DNA of 54,973 bases from an uncultured Eubacteriales bacterium (GTDB lineage Bacteria > Bacillota > Clostridia > Lachnospirales > Lachnospiraceae), in NCBI GenBank assembly GCA_949284175.1, contig CASDVE010000027.1:1-54973 (forward strand). Reading direction: 5' to 3'. Each line of letters begins with the position of its first letter. Position 1 is the first letter of the stretch. The position numbers and the translations under genes are program-made. The notes below the pieces were generated by a model that had not been told where the DNA came from, searched no databases, and was given only the letters and a program-made list of their open reading frames with translations. Below are positions 1 through 8,637 of the stretch, in pieces.

Positions 1-669
1 AGTATATTTTTCAATATGCCAAGTCAGGTGGTAGTTTTAACGAGTTATTAAAAATGATAGGGTAGTTTTGTGCATTTTTTCAAATTTGCTCATTTATAGT
101 TTTTAAATGTTCTTTATTTAAAGAATCTGATTTTACGCAAGGAAGAACAAGAAGTGATCGCCATTGGAGAGTATATGTATGCTCAAAGTCATAGCAGTCG
201 GTTTTTATGGGCAGAACTTAATATTCAATTGACAAGAGCAGTGGCATATCATAGAATAGGAAATAATAAACAAGCTACCGAACTTATGAAGCAAGTACTT
301 GATTTAGCAATTCCAGATAAACTTTATTTCCCCATTATTGCATATTATATGGAACTTATTGGGATTTTTGAACTTCTTTTTCATATAGAAGAGTATCGAG
401 AGAGCATTGAGGAGATTATGGAGATCTATAACAATGTGAGAGAAATTCGAGTAACAGGAAAAAAACAAGAGGAAAAAGAAAAAAATGTATACGGTCTTAC
501 CAATCGAGAGCTTGAAATTGCAATGTTAGGAGCAAAGAGATATAGCAATAGTGAGATTGCAAAACGTCTTTATATATCAGAAAATACAGTGAAATATAAT
601 ATGAAGCATATTTTTCAAAAGCTTTCCATAAAGTCAAGATTGGAATTAAAAGAATTTTTTAAAGAATAA
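1..669 (+). pseudogene. LuxR-type regulator, decayed C-terminal part
   Basis: The open part (frame open from about 100; a GTG at 154 could start 171 residues) ends in a LuxR-type helix-turn-helix: LTNRELEIAMLGAKRYSNSEIAKRLYISENTVKYNMKHIF, split here only as the last 60 residues, includes the typical TNRELEI and SENTVKYNMKHIF signatures. The preceding part looks like the helical repeat region of large MalT-like regulators, which are usually 500-900 residues. Upstream, a different frame (3-62) carries a similar helical stretch that ends in TAG, and further stops follow, so the N-terminal ATPase and most repeats are missing or lie out of frame beyond the window edge. No ribosome binding site precedes the GTG. 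I read it as a degenerating regulator; an intact short response-regulator-like protein is the alternative. Confidence 0.6.
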
Positions 670-823
670 AAAGAATATTTTTGTCTTTTGTGGGAATACT
701 ACCCGAAAAGGGGGATGTGGCATTCCTATATCTATCATACAATAAAGGTGTGGGGTAGAAAATTTTTTGATGGGAGTATTTCCAATATTAAAGTTCATGT
801 TCTAATAAATTAGGAGTTTTATT

Positions 824-853
824 ATGATCATGAGCTTTTCGGATAAAGTTTAG
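824..853 (+). CDS. possible 9-codon leader peptide
   Basis: A well placed Shine-Dalgarno (TTAGGAG, 810-816) precedes ATG at 824, and the frame closes at TAG 851-853 after MIMSFSDKV. A perfect 7-bp stem (TCGGATA 839-845 with TATCCGA 861-867) overlaps the end of this frame, and a terminator follows at 877. The arrangement resembles a leader peptide with attenuator, but nothing links it to hemB, which has its own promoter downstream. It may equally be the end of an unrelated transcript. Confidence 0.25.
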   Translation: MIMSFSDKV

Positions 854-876
854 GGAAGACTATCCGACTACTCAAA

Positions 877-911
877 AACAGTCTGAACATTTTGTCAGGC
901 TGTTTTTTTTC
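877..911 (+). terminator. rho-independent terminator
   Basis: Stem AACAGTCTGA (877-886) pairs with TCAGGCTGTT (895-904) with one G-T pair and an 8-nt loop, followed by a run of T. It ends the transcript coming from the left and isolates hemB. Confidence 0.8.
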
Positions 912-921
912 GCTTTTTTTG

Positions 922-930
922 TGTTATAAT
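922..930 (+). promoter_or_regulatory. extended -10 promoter of hemB
   Basis: TGTTATAAT (922-930) is a perfect extended -10 (TGnTATAAT). There is no good -35. It lies just after the terminator and about 75 nt before the hemB start, so it is the likely hemB promoter. Confidence 0.5.
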
Positions 931-1003
931 AAAAAACGAAAAAATTATCAATTTTAGAATCAGTATTATAAGGTTAATAAAATAGAAAGAAGATGGTAAA
1001 ACT

Positions 1004-1975
1004 ATGAAAAGAACTAGAAGACTTAGAGTCAATGAATCCATGCGTGCCCTTGTTAGAGAAACAACGGTTTCTATTTCGGATCTCGTCTATCCAATCTTTG
1101 TTGTGGAAGGAAAGGATCAGAAAAATGAAATTCCGTCTATGCCAGGAATTTTTCAATGGTCACTGGATCGACTTCCTGAAGAGATGGAGCGAGTGAAGAA
1201 AAGTGGCGTAAAAGCAGTTCTTTTATTTGGGATTCCAGCCCATAAAGATGAAAAAGGAAGTGAGGCATACAATCCAGATGGCATTGTACAAAGAGCCATT
1301 CGTCAAATTAAGCAGTTTGATGATTCCATCGTGGTAATTGCAGATGTATGTCTTTGTGAATACACCTCTCATGGACATTGCGGTTTGATTCATGGACAGG
1401 AGATTTTAAATGATGAAACACTTCCACTGTTAGCAAAGATGGCAGTCACTTGTGCAAAGGCAGGAGCGGATATTATTGCACCTTCTGATATGATGGATGG
1501 GGATGTGATGACAATTAGAAAGGCACTGGATGAAAATGGATTTATTCATACAGCCATTATGGCATATAGTGCCAAATATGCTTCCGGTTATTATTCCCCA
1601 TTCCGTGATGCCGCTGACTCTGCCCCTTGCTTTGGAGATAGAAAAACTTATCAGATGGATGTGTGCAATGGAAGAGAGGGGATTCGTGAAGTGCAAAAGG
1701 ATATCGAAGAGGGGGCTGATATTGTGATGGTAAAACCAGCCCTTGCCTATTTGGATGTACTTCATGCAGTATCCGAAATAACCGATTATCCAATCGCTGC
1801 TTACAATGTGAGTGGAGAATATTCTATGGTAAAGGCAGCTTCCATTCATGGTTGGATTGATGAAAAACGAATTGTTATGGAAAATATGATCGCCATGAAG
1901 CGTGCAGGAGCAAAAATTTTAATCACTTATCATGCACTTGATGTTGCAGAGTGGTTGAAAGGAATGGAAAAATAG
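1004..1975 (+). CDS. hemB: delta-aminolevulinic acid dehydratase (porphobilinogen synthase)
   Basis: Condenses two 5-aminolevulinate molecules to porphobilinogen in cytosolic tetrapyrrole synthesis (heme, corrinoids). The 323-residue length is normal for the family. The zinc-type metal site is visible as C116, C118 and C126 in DVCLCEYTSHGHCG, so this is a zinc-dependent enzyme rather than the magnesium-only form. The two active-site lysines are K191 (MAYSAKYAS) and K244 (VMVKPALAYLD), the latter forming the Schiff base by homology. The gene stands alone here, with its own extended -10 promoter upstream and the fba promoter beginning inside its 3' end. No other heme or cobalamin genes are in the window, so the final product of the pathway cannot be inferred. 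Confidence 0.96.
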   Translation: MKRTRRLRVNESMRALVRETTVSISDLVYPIFVVEGKDQKNEIPSMPGIFQWSLDRLPEEMERVKKSGVKAVLLFGIPAHKDEKGSEAYNPDGIVQRAIRQIKQFDDSIVVIADVCLCEYTSHGHCGLIHGQEILNDETLPLLAKMAVTCAKAGADIIAPSDMMDGDVMTIRKALDENGFIHTAIMAYSAKYASGYYSPFRDAADSAPCFGDRKTYQMDVCNGREGIREVQKDIEEGADIVMVKPALAYLDVLHAVSEITDYPIAAYNVSGEYSMVKAASIHGWIDEKRIVMENMIAMKRAGAKILITYHALDVAEWLKGMEK

Positions 1976-1983
1976 GGTATAAT
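1955..1983 (+). promoter_or_regulatory. sigma-A promoter of fba
   Basis: TTGAAA (1955-1960), 17-nt spacer, TATAAT (1978-1983). The -35 lies inside the end of hemB. A second TATAAT follows at 1989-1994. The resulting 5' leader of the aldolase mRNA would be about 135 nt. Confidence 0.8.
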
Positions 1984-2126
1984 GACACTATAATGTAAAA
2001 AATTTAACAGGGGATAGAAGGTCTAAAAGGATTTAACAATGGGAGAGCCTATTATTTGGTTGTAAGAACGACCGATATAAGGATAAATAACAAGACAATA
2101 CTTAATTTAATATGGAGGAATTTAGT

Positions 2127-2996
2127 ATGTTAGTATCAGCAAGAGATATGTTAAAGAAAGCAAAAGAAGGACACTATGCAGTTGGTCAGTTCAACATCAA
2201 TAACTTGGAGTGGACAAAAGAAATCTTATTAGCAGCAGAAGAAATGAGAGCACCAGTTATTTTAGGTGTTTCTGAAGGTGCTGGAAAGTATATGACAGGA
2301 TACAAAACAGTTGTAGGTATGGTAAATGGTATGTTAGAAGAATTAAATATTTCTGTACCAGTTGCTTTACACTTAGATCATGGTTCTTATGAAGGATGTA
2401 AAAAATGTGTAGAAGCAGGATTCTCTTCTATTATGTTTGATGGTTCTCACTTTGATATTGAAGAAAACAAAGAAAAAACAAAAGAATTAGTTGCATTAGC
2501 TCACGGAAAAGGAATGTCTATCGAAGCAGAAGTTGGTTCTATCGGTGGAGAAGAAGACGGAGTAATCGGTGCTGGTGAATGTGCAGATCCAATGGAATGT
2601 AAAACAATCGCTGATTTAGGTGTTGATATGTTAGCAGCTGGTATCGGTAACATTCATGGAAAATACCCAGAAAACTGGGCTGGATTAAGTTTTGAAACAT
2701 TAGATGCTATTCAACAACAGACAGGTGCAATGCCATTAGTTCTTCATGGTGGTACAGGTATTCCAGAAGATATGATCAAAAAAGCTATCTCCCTTGGTGT
2801 TGCTAAGATCAACGTAAATACAGAATGCCAGTTAGCATTTGCAGAAGCAACTCGTAAATATGTAGAAGCTGGTAAAGATTTAGAAGGAAAAGGATTTGAC
2901 CCTCGTAAATTATTAGCTCCAGGTTCTGCTGCAATTAGAGCAACTGTAATTGAAAAAATCAAATTATTTGGTTCTGATGGAAAAGCTGATTGCTAA
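2127..2996 (+). CDS. fba: class II fructose-bisphosphate aldolase
   Basis: Zinc-dependent aldolase that splits fructose 1,6-bisphosphate (or a close ketose bisphosphate) into dihydroxyacetone phosphate and glyceraldehyde 3-phosphate. I choose ATG 2127 (MLVSARDML) because GGAGG at 2114-2118 is correctly spaced before it; the in-frame ATG at 2112 lies on the Shine-Dalgarno itself. Catalytic and zinc residues visible in the 289-residue protein: D84 and H85 (LHLDHG), H177 (NIHGKY) and H207 (LHGGTG). Codon use is strongly biased to a few codons (GGA/GGT, TTA, AAA), as expected of a highly expressed glycolytic gene. It has its own strong promoter and a long terminator hairpin. A tagatose-bisphosphate aldolase role cannot be excluded by sequence alone, but the position and expression signals favour central glycolysis. 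Confidence 0.95.
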   Translation: MLVSARDMLKKAKEGHYAVGQFNINNLEWTKEILLAAEEMRAPVILGVSEGAGKYMTGYKTVVGMVNGMLEELNISVPVALHLDHGSYEGCKKCVEAGFSSIMFDGSHFDIEENKEKTKELVALAHGKGMSIEAEVGSIGGEEDGVIGAGECADPMECKTIADLGVDMLAAGIGNIHGKYPENWAGLSFETLDAIQQQTGAMPLVLHGGTGIPEDMIKKAISLGVAKINVNTECQLAFAEATRKYVEAGKDLEGKGFDPRKLLAPGSAAIRATVIEKIKLFGSDGKADC

Positions 2997-3015
2997 TCCA
3001 GTGTTTGCCATGTAA

Positions 3016-3184
3016 TTTACGTGGAAGGCATAAGTCAAGCGGAAATGCTTGCATTTCTATTTTACGCGAAGGCAACGAGTCAGAAACTATGCTTGCATAA
3101 GTTTATGAGGACTGCCCGCGAACATTTATCATGTTGACGCCGCCCACGAACGTGAGAAGTTCGCAAAGCGTGCTTCTCATCGTT
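3016..3184. repeat. dispersed two-hairpin element, copy A (with partial copy)
   Basis: A full copy runs 3061-3184, starting TTTACGCGAAGGCAACGAG and ending GTGCTTCTCATCGTT. A partial copy of the 5' part (TTTACGTGGAAGGC) lies at 3016-3060. The core contains CGAAC-gtgagaa-GTTCG, which overlaps the alternative stem GAGAAG/CTTCTC. Related copies occur at 3275, 28813, 39961 and 41140. Copies A and B share an extra AACAT/ATGTT hairpin inserted before the core. No coding potential is seen. Confidence 0.75.
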
Positions 3185-3206
3185 GATATAATCAAAAGAA
3201 TATAAG

Positions 3207-3267
3207 ATATGCCCCTCTTATGATGGAAACGTAAGGACGTTTTGTCATAAAAGGGGCATATTTGTTT
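3207..3267 (+). terminator. long terminator hairpin after fba
   Basis: ATATGCCCCT (3207-3216) through GAAACGT pairs with ACGTTT through AGGGGCATAT (3252-3261); the stem is about 25 bp with few mismatches and is followed by TTGTTTTG. It probably ends the fba transcript and lies between two copies of the dispersed element. Confidence 0.7.
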
Positions 3268-3274
3268 TGTGTGT

Positions 3275-3367
3275 AAGGCATAAGTTTATGAGGACTGCCT
3301 GCGAACATTTATAATGTTGACGCCAAGCACGAACGTGAGAAGTTGGCAAAGTATGTTTCTCATCGTT
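3275..3367. repeat. dispersed two-hairpin element, copy B (5'-truncated)
   Basis: Begins AAGGCATAAGTTTATGAGG and ends TATGTTTCTCATCGTT. It shares with copy A the AACAT-ttata-ATGTT hairpin and the GAGAAG core, but the 3' arm is weakened (GTTGGC for GTTCGC, GTTTCTC for GCTTCTC). It stops 40 nt before the AraC start, so it is in that gene's 5' region. Confidence 0.7.
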
Positions 3368-3406
3368 TTAGGAGAAAGACTGATCGGATAGGAAAGGAGA
3401 AGGCAA

Positions 3407-4243
3407 ATGGAATTTGAACATGAGCTTATTATTCCCAATGAAGGATTTCCATTTAAATTATTTCAATTTGAAGGAAAGAATGGAAACTATGTTAGAGGAA
3501 AGCATTGGCATCGTTCCATCGAAATTTTTGCTGTTTTTGAGGGGAGGTTAACGTTTTATGTGAACGAAGAAAAACGTTTTTTAAAAAAAGGAGAATTTAT
3601 TCTGTTGAATTCCAATGAAGTTCATTCTATTTTATCACCAGAGCCAAATAAAACAATCGTTTTACAAATCCCATTAAAACTATTTGAAAATTATTATATA
3701 GAAGGAAGTCAATTCTTGCTGTTTACCCACCAAAAAAGGGAGCAGGATGGAGAAATTATGCGTCTTCTAAGGGAGATGTATGAAGGAGTCTGCCAAAAAG
3801 AGATCGGCTATGAATGGAACGTGCAAAGTGGATTTTTTAAAGTACTCTATCTGCTCATTAATTTCTATCGAAGAGAGGAAATACCAAAAGAGTTGGTAAG
3901 AAATCATAAAAAATTGGATAAACTCTCCATGATCGCCTCCTATATTAGAGATAATTACAAAAAAGAATTATCATTAGAAATGATAGCAGAAGTGTTTGGA
4001 TATTCCCCTTCTTATTTGTCCAGAATGTTTCAAAAATATGCGAAAACAAACTATAAGACGTATTTACAAAGTGTGCGATTAGAATATGCCTTTCAAGAGT
4101 TTGTGAATACAGATCATACGGTAGCAGAGATTGCCATGAATCATGGATTTCCAAATAGCAAAGCCTTTTCCAAAGAATTTAGAAGAAAGTATAGAATGTT
4201 ACCAAGTGAATATAAAAAAAGACAAAAAAATGCCATAGATTAG
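3407..4243 (+). CDS. AraC-family transcriptional regulator (cupin plus HTH)
   Basis: 278 residues. The N-terminal half (about 10-100) is a cupin-like sensor with GKHWHRSIEI and a NSNEVHSI motif typical of sugar-responsive AraC proteins. The C-terminal 100 residues hold two helix-turn-helix units: LSLEMIAEVFGYSPSYLSRMF and TVAEIAMNHGFPNSKAFSKEF, closing with YRMLPSEYKK. A Shine-Dalgarno (AAGGAG) sits just before ATG 3407. It stands directly upstream of the DUF4867/isomerase/kinase genes in the same direction, so it is the likely pentose- or deoxysugar-responsive activator of that cluster. The inducer is unknown. Confidence 0.92.
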   Translation: MEFEHELIIPNEGFPFKLFQFEGKNGNYVRGKHWHRSIEIFAVFEGRLTFYVNEEKRFLKKGEFILLNSNEVHSILSPEPNKTIVLQIPLKLFENYYIEGSQFLLFTHQKREQDGEIMRLLREMYEGVCQKEIGYEWNVQSGFFKVLYLLINFYRREEIPKELVRNHKKLDKLSMIASYIRDNYKKELSLEMIAEVFGYSPSYLSRMFQKYAKTNYKTYLQSVRLEYAFQEFVNTDHTVAEIAMNHGFPNSKAFSKEFRRKYRMLPSEYKKRQKNAID

Positions 4244-4275
4244 CCAAGTTTTTGGTCGAAGGGTACCGGTTTCCT

Positions 4276-4284
4276 TGCTATAAT
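4276..4284 (+). promoter_or_regulatory. extended -10 promoter of the sugar cluster
   Basis: TGCTATAAT (4276-4284) matches the extended -10 consensus, about 50 nt before the DUF4867 start; the region between -35 and the AraC stop is GC-richer (GGGTACCGGT) and could hold an activator site. No good -35 is seen, which fits activator dependence. Confidence 0.45.
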
Positions 4285-4333
4285 CATAGTAAATAGAACA
4301 TAAAGCTATGAAAAGCCGATAGGAGGAGGTATT

Positions 4334-4951
4334 ATGCGAATAAAAAGTGTATTGGATGATGAGTTTTATCGGTATGGAAAAGTATTAACACAATATGATA
4401 CGACAGAATTAAGGAGAGAAATGGAGCATACCCCATTACCAGAAGATGTCATATATGTGCCATCAGATGAAAGGTTGGAATCTCTATTAGTAGCGAAAAA
4501 ATTTGAACAATATGGCTATGGAGGACTTCCGATTCAAATTGGATATTGTAATGGGAATAACCATAAGTTGAACGCATTAGAATATCATAGAAGCTCTGAA
4601 ATCAATGTTGCGGTAACAGATCTCATCCTACTTCTTGGAAAACAAGAAGACATTACAAAAGAATGGACGTATGATACAAAAAAAGTGGAAGCATTTTTCG
4701 TTCCAGAGGGAACAGTTATTGAGATCTATGCAACCACACTTCACTATGCACCATGTAATGGAGGAGAAAAAGGGTTCCGCTGTGTCGTTGTTTTACCAAA
4801 AGGCACAAATGAACCATTGTCTTTTGTCCCTCTAAAAGAAGGAGAAGAAAGACTTATGACAGCACAAAATAAGTGGTTAATTGCTCATAACGATGCACAG
4901 ATAGAAGGTGCTTATGAAGGATTAGTCGGGGATAATCTGGAAATGAGATAA
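4334..4951 (+). CDS. DUF4867 family protein, sugar-cluster associated
   Basis: 205 residues, with a clear Shine-Dalgarno (AGGAGGAGG) before ATG 4334. The sequence matches my memory of DUF4867, a cupin-like family in Clostridia found next to sugar isomerases and kinases. Visible features: an EYHRSSEINV stretch, a PEGTVIEIYATTLHYAPC stretch with H and C that could bind metal, and FRCVVVLPKGTNEP. This pattern resembles ureidoglycolate lyase or KduI-like cupins acting on small oxo or hydroxy acids. No reaction is established. The gene lies first in the operon behind the extended -10 promoter, before the isomerase and xylulokinase, so a role in the same sugar pathway (epimerase, isomerase, or removal of a side product) is a reasonable inference. 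Confidence 0.75.
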   Translation: MRIKSVLDDEFYRYGKVLTQYDTTELRREMEHTPLPEDVIYVPSDERLESLLVAKKFEQYGYGGLPIQIGYCNGNNHKLNALEYHRSSEINVAVTDLILLLGKQEDITKEWTYDTKKVEAFFVPEGTVIEIYATTLHYAPCNGGEKGFRCVVVLPKGTNEPLSFVPLKEGEERLMTAQNKWLIAHNDAQIEGAYEGLVGDNLEMR

Positions 4952-5056
4952 AAGAAATTATGTTACTTACATACTAAGGGGGATTTTTTAGGATAGCTTC
5001 TCTAAGAGTGTAGTTTGAGAAAAACATGGGAAAAGAATTGGCTTTGACTTCTTAAT

Positions 5057-5305
5057 ATGCCAGAATTTCACATTTATCCAAGGGAAGGAACCTATTTGCT
5101 TTGGATGGATTATTCAAAACTAAACTGTACAGAAGAAGAATTAGAAGAATGGTTTCTTAAAAGGGCAAAGGTCAGTGTTTATATGGGCAGTGTTTTTCAA
5201 GAAGAGGGCAAAGGCTGTATTCGAGTGAATATTGCTAGTCCAAGAACCTTATTGGAACAAGCCTATGGGCAGATGGCACGTGTATATGTGGAATTAAAGA
5301 AATAG
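5057..5305 (+). pseudogene. C-terminal fragment of MalY/PatB-type aminotransferase
   Basis: The 82 residues (EGTYLLWMDYSKL, VSVYMGSVFQEEGKGCIRVNIASPRTLLEQA) match the C-terminal end of fold-type I PLP enzymes of the MalY/PatB group (cystathionine beta-lyase), normally about 390 residues. The large PLP domain with the catalytic lysine is absent. In-frame TGA lies at 5045, just upstream, and no Shine-Dalgarno precedes ATG 5057. It is a deletion remnant left between the DUF4867 gene and the isomerase gene. Confidence 0.8.
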
Positions 5306-5373
5306 TAAAAATTATCGATTTCTATGGATAAATGGTTTAAAAAATTTAAGAAGGAATCGTAGGAGGAAGTAAA

Positions 5374-6867
5374 ATGAGTTTAAAAGACAATATGCCAAAA
5401 GTGAAATTAGGTATTGTAGCAGTGAGCCGTGACTGTTTTCCGGAAAGTCTTTCTGTAACAAGAAGAGAGGCTTTAGTGAAGGCTTATGCAGAGAAATACG
5501 ATGTAGAAGATATTTATGAATGTCCAATCTGTATTGTAGAAAGCGAAATTCATATGGTACAGGCGTTAGAAGATATTAAAAAAGCTGGATGCAATGCTCT
5601 TTGTGTTTACCTTGGTAACTTTGGACCAGAAATTTCTGAAACATTATTAGCAAAACATTTCGATGGGCCAAAAATGTTTATTGCGGCAGCAGAAGAAACA
5701 GGAAATAACTTATGTGGAGGAAGAGGAGATGCCTACTGTGGAATGTTAAATGCCAGCTATAATTTAGCACTTCGCAATGTAAAGGCATATATTCCTGAAT
5801 ATCCAGTTGGAGATGCTAGTGATTGTGCGGATATGATTCATGAATTTATCCCAATCGCAAGAGCAGTTATGGCACTTTCTGATTTAAAAATTATTAGCTT
5901 TGGACCACGACCACTTAATTTCTTAGCTTGTAATGCTCCAATTAAACAGCTTTATAACTTAGGCGTAGAAATCGAAGAAAACTCAGAACTTGATTTATTC
6001 GAAGCCTTTCATAAACACGCGGGGGATGAGAGGATTCCTGCTATTGTAAAAGAAATGGAAGAAGAATTAGGGGAAGGAAATAAAAAGCCAGAGATTCTTG
6101 AAAAACTTGCCCAGTACGAATTGACTTTAAAAGACTGGGTAACCGAACATAAAGGATACCGTAAATATGTTGCCATTGCAGGAAAATGTTGGCCAGCATT
6201 CCAGACACAGTTTGGATTTGTACCATGCTATGTAAATAGCCGCTTAACGGATCAAGGAATTCCAGTTTCTTGTGAAGTTGATATTTATGGTGCGTTAAGT
6301 GAATTTATTGGAACCGTAATCAGCCAAGATACGGTAACCCTTCTTGATATTAACAATACGGTTCCAAAAGATATGTATGAAGAAGATATTAAAGGAAAAT
6401 ATAATTATACATTAAAAGATACTTTCATGGGATTCCATTGTGGAAATACAGCAAAAAGCAAATTGTCATTCTGTGAAATGAAATATCAAATGATTATGGC
6501 GAGAGCCCTTCCAGAAGAAGTGACACAAGGAACACTAGAAGGGGATATTATTCCAGGAGATATTACATTCTATCGTTTACAAAGCACTGCTGACAACAAA
6601 CTTCGCGCTTATATTGCACAAGGAGAAGTTCTTCCAGTTGCCACAAGATCCTTTGGTTCTATCGGAGTCTTTGCGATTCCAGAGATGGGAAGATTTTATC
6701 GCCATGTATTAATTGAAGGAAATTATCCACATCATGGTGCCGTTGCATTTGGACATTTTGGAAAAGAATTATATGAAGTATTCAAATATATTGGTGTTGA
6801 TGTAGAAGAAATCGGATATAATCAACCAAAAGGTGTTCGTTATAAAACAGAAAATCCATTTGCATAA
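5374..6867 (+). CDS. L-fucose/L-arabinose isomerase family protein
   Basis: 497 residues with a good Shine-Dalgarno (GTAGGAGG) before ATG 5374. The protein belongs to the FucI/AraA superfamily of metal-dependent aldose-ketose isomerases. Candidate metal residues, by analogy with FucI, are E301 (SCEVDIYG), D325 (LLDINN) and a histidine among H453, H454 or H461 in YPHHGAVAFGHFGKE. A further conserved-looking GFHCGN lies at 353-358. The exact substrate is not set by these motifs. The following xylulokinase implies that the ketose product is D-xylulose or a close pentulose. L-fucose itself would require a fuculokinase/aldolase that is not here. Regulation is probably through the AraC protein encoded upstream. 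Confidence 0.88.
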   Translation: MSLKDNMPKVKLGIVAVSRDCFPESLSVTRREALVKAYAEKYDVEDIYECPICIVESEIHMVQALEDIKKAGCNALCVYLGNFGPEISETLLAKHFDGPKMFIAAAEETGNNLCGGRGDAYCGMLNASYNLALRNVKAYIPEYPVGDASDCADMIHEFIPIARAVMALSDLKIISFGPRPLNFLACNAPIKQLYNLGVEIEENSELDLFEAFHKHAGDERIPAIVKEMEEELGEGNKKPEILEKLAQYELTLKDWVTEHKGYRKYVAIAGKCWPAFQTQFGFVPCYVNSRLTDQGIPVSCEVDIYGALSEFIGTVISQDTVTLLDINNTVPKDMYEEDIKGKYNYTLKDTFMGFHCGNTAKSKLSFCEMKYQMIMARALPEEVTQGTLEGDIIPGDITFYRLQSTADNKLRAYIAQGEVLPVATRSFGSIGVFAIPEMGRFYRHVLIEGNYPHHGAVAFGHFGKELYEVFKYIGVDVEEIGYNQPKGVRYKTENPFA

Positions 6868-6921
6868 AAGGACATGGGTGTTTTTAGGGAGAAAATAAAT
6901 TTACATATTGGGTGAAGGAAA

Positions 6922-6956
6922 AAAAGGCAGGTTTTCATAAAAAGCCTGTCTTTTGT
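6922..6956 (+). terminator. weak intercistronic hairpin
   Basis: AAGGCAGG pairs with CCTGTCTT (one G-T), with an A/T-rich loop and trailing TTTTG. It sits between the isomerase and xylulokinase genes and may lower read-through or end a processed transcript. Confidence 0.5.
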
Positions 6957-6976
6957 AAAAAGTGGAGGTGCACTTT

Positions 6977-8449
6977 ATGTTATATATTGGTGTTGATTTA
7001 GGAACATCAGCGGTGAAGTTACTGTTGATGGATGAGAAAGGAAATATTAAAAATATTGTTTCCAAAGAATATCCTCTTTCTTTTCCAAAGTCTGGATGGT
7101 CAGAACAAAATCCAGAAGATTGGTATGAGAAGAGTGTAGAAGGAATCAAAGAATTAGTAGATGGGTTCGAAAAAGAACAAGTAGCCGGAATTAGTTTTGG
7201 CGGTCAAATGCATGGCCTTGTTACATTGGATGAAAAGGATCAAGTGATTCGTCCTGCGATTCTTTGGAATGATAGTCGTTCTACAAAAGAAACGGATTAT
7301 TTCAATGAAGTCATTGGAAAAGAAACACTTTCAAAATATACAGCAAATATTGCATTTACTGGATTTACCGCTCCAAAGATTTTATGGATGAAAGAAAATG
7401 AACCAGAAAAGTTTGCAAAGATCAAAAAGATTATGCTTCCAAAAGATTATTTAGCGTATCGTTTATCAGGAGCGTTTTGTAGTGACTATTCCGACGCTTC
7501 AGGAATGTTATTGCTTGATGTAGAGCATAAATGCTGGTCAAAGGAAATGATGGAGCTTTGTGGGATTACAGAAGAACAGTTACCAACTCTTTATGAAAGT
7601 TATGACGTTGTTGGAACGTTAAAGGAAGAAGTTGCAAAAGAATTAGGACTGCCTGCCACGGTAAAGGTCATTGCAGGAGCTGGAGATAATGCAGCCGCCG
7701 CTATTGGAACGGGAACGGTTGGAGAAGGAAACTGCAATATTTCTCTTGGAACAAGTGGGACTATTTTTATTTCTAGTAAACAATTTAAAGTCGACCCACA
7801 CAATGCGCTTCATTCCTTTGCCCATGCCGATGGACATTATCATTTAATGGGTTGTATGTTAAGTGCCGCTTCTTGTAATAAATGGTGGATGGAAGAGATT
7901 TTAAAAACAACGGATTTTGATAAAGAGCAAGAAGAGATCGTAACGCTGGGAGAAAATCAAGTCTTTTATTTACCATACCTTATGGGTGAGCGTTCCCCTC
8001 ATAACGATCCAAAAGCGAGGGCGACTTTTATTGGAATGACAATGGATACAACGAGAGAAGAGATGACACAGGCGGTATTAGAAGGAGTTATCTTTGCCCT
8101 TCGTGACTCTTTAGAAGTGGCAAGAAGTCTTGGAATTAAAATTGATCGCACAAAGATCTGTGGTGGCGGTGCAAAAAGTCTCCTTTGGAAGAAGATGGTG
8201 GCAAATATTTTAAATTTAAAAGTAGAAGTCATTGAAAGCGAACAAGGACCAGCTCTTGGAGGAGCAATTTTAGCCGCGGTAGGATGTGGGGAATATGAAG
8301 ATGTAGAATCTGCTGTTCGTCAGTTTGTAACAGTAGTGGAAACGATTGAACCAGAACAAGAGCTTGTGGAAAAATACGAAGAATGTTATCAGAAATTTAA
8401 ACAGATCTATCCTGCATTAAAACCAGTATTTCAAGTATTGTCCGAATAA
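6977..8449 (+). CDS. xylB: xylulokinase
   Basis: FGGY-family carbohydrate kinase of 490 residues that phosphorylates D-xylulose to xylulose 5-phosphate. ATG 6977 (MLYIGVDLGTSAVK) is chosen because GGAGG 6964-6968 precedes it at good spacing; a GTG at 6962 is in frame but overlaps the Shine-Dalgarno. Visible: the N-terminal phosphate loop DLGTSAVK (7-14), the sugar-binding signature GGQMHG (75-80, with M78-H79 as in XylB), catalytic D237 in GAGDNAAAAIG, and the C-terminal ATP-site block CGGGAKSLLWKKM. It is typical in length. Its position after an isomerase and before a transaldolase supports pentose breakdown into the pentose phosphate pathway. Confidence 0.94.
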   Translation: MLYIGVDLGTSAVKLLLMDEKGNIKNIVSKEYPLSFPKSGWSEQNPEDWYEKSVEGIKELVDGFEKEQVAGISFGGQMHGLVTLDEKDQVIRPAILWNDSRSTKETDYFNEVIGKETLSKYTANIAFTGFTAPKILWMKENEPEKFAKIKKIMLPKDYLAYRLSGAFCSDYSDASGMLLLDVEHKCWSKEMMELCGITEEQLPTLYESYDVVGTLKEEVAKELGLPATVKVIAGAGDNAAAAIGTGTVGEGNCNISLGTSGTIFISSKQFKVDPHNALHSFAHADGHYHLMGCMLSAASCNKWWMEEILKTTDFDKEQEEIVTLGENQVFYLPYLMGERSPHNDPKARATFIGMTMDTTREEMTQAVLEGVIFALRDSLEVARSLGIKIDRTKICGGGAKSLLWKKMVANILNLKVEVIESEQGPALGGAILAAVGCGEYEDVESAVRQFVTVVETIEPEQELVEKYEECYQKFKQIYPALKPVFQVLSE

Positions 8450-8520
8450 AAAGAATAGAAACTATGAGAAGATAGTTAAGCTCATTAGGAGCTACAAGGG
8501 ATATGGTATTCGCATATTGG

Positions 8521-8594
8521 ATAATCTAGAGAGAGAAAAAAGAATCATAGAACTGCATACTACTACAACCATTCTGCCACTCGATCTAGATTAT
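8521..8594. promoter_or_regulatory. inverted repeat upstream of transaldolase gene
   Basis: ATAATCTAGA (8521-8530) and TCTAGATTAT (8585-8594) form a perfect 10-bp inverted repeat with a 54-nt loop, ending about 40 nt before the next start codon. It might be two operator half sites or the base of an RNA stem. No T-run follows, so it is not a terminator. Confidence 0.4.
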
Positions 8595-8637
8595 CTTAAT
8601 ATTATAAGGAAAAGAAAGAGGAAAAGGAGAAGTATTC

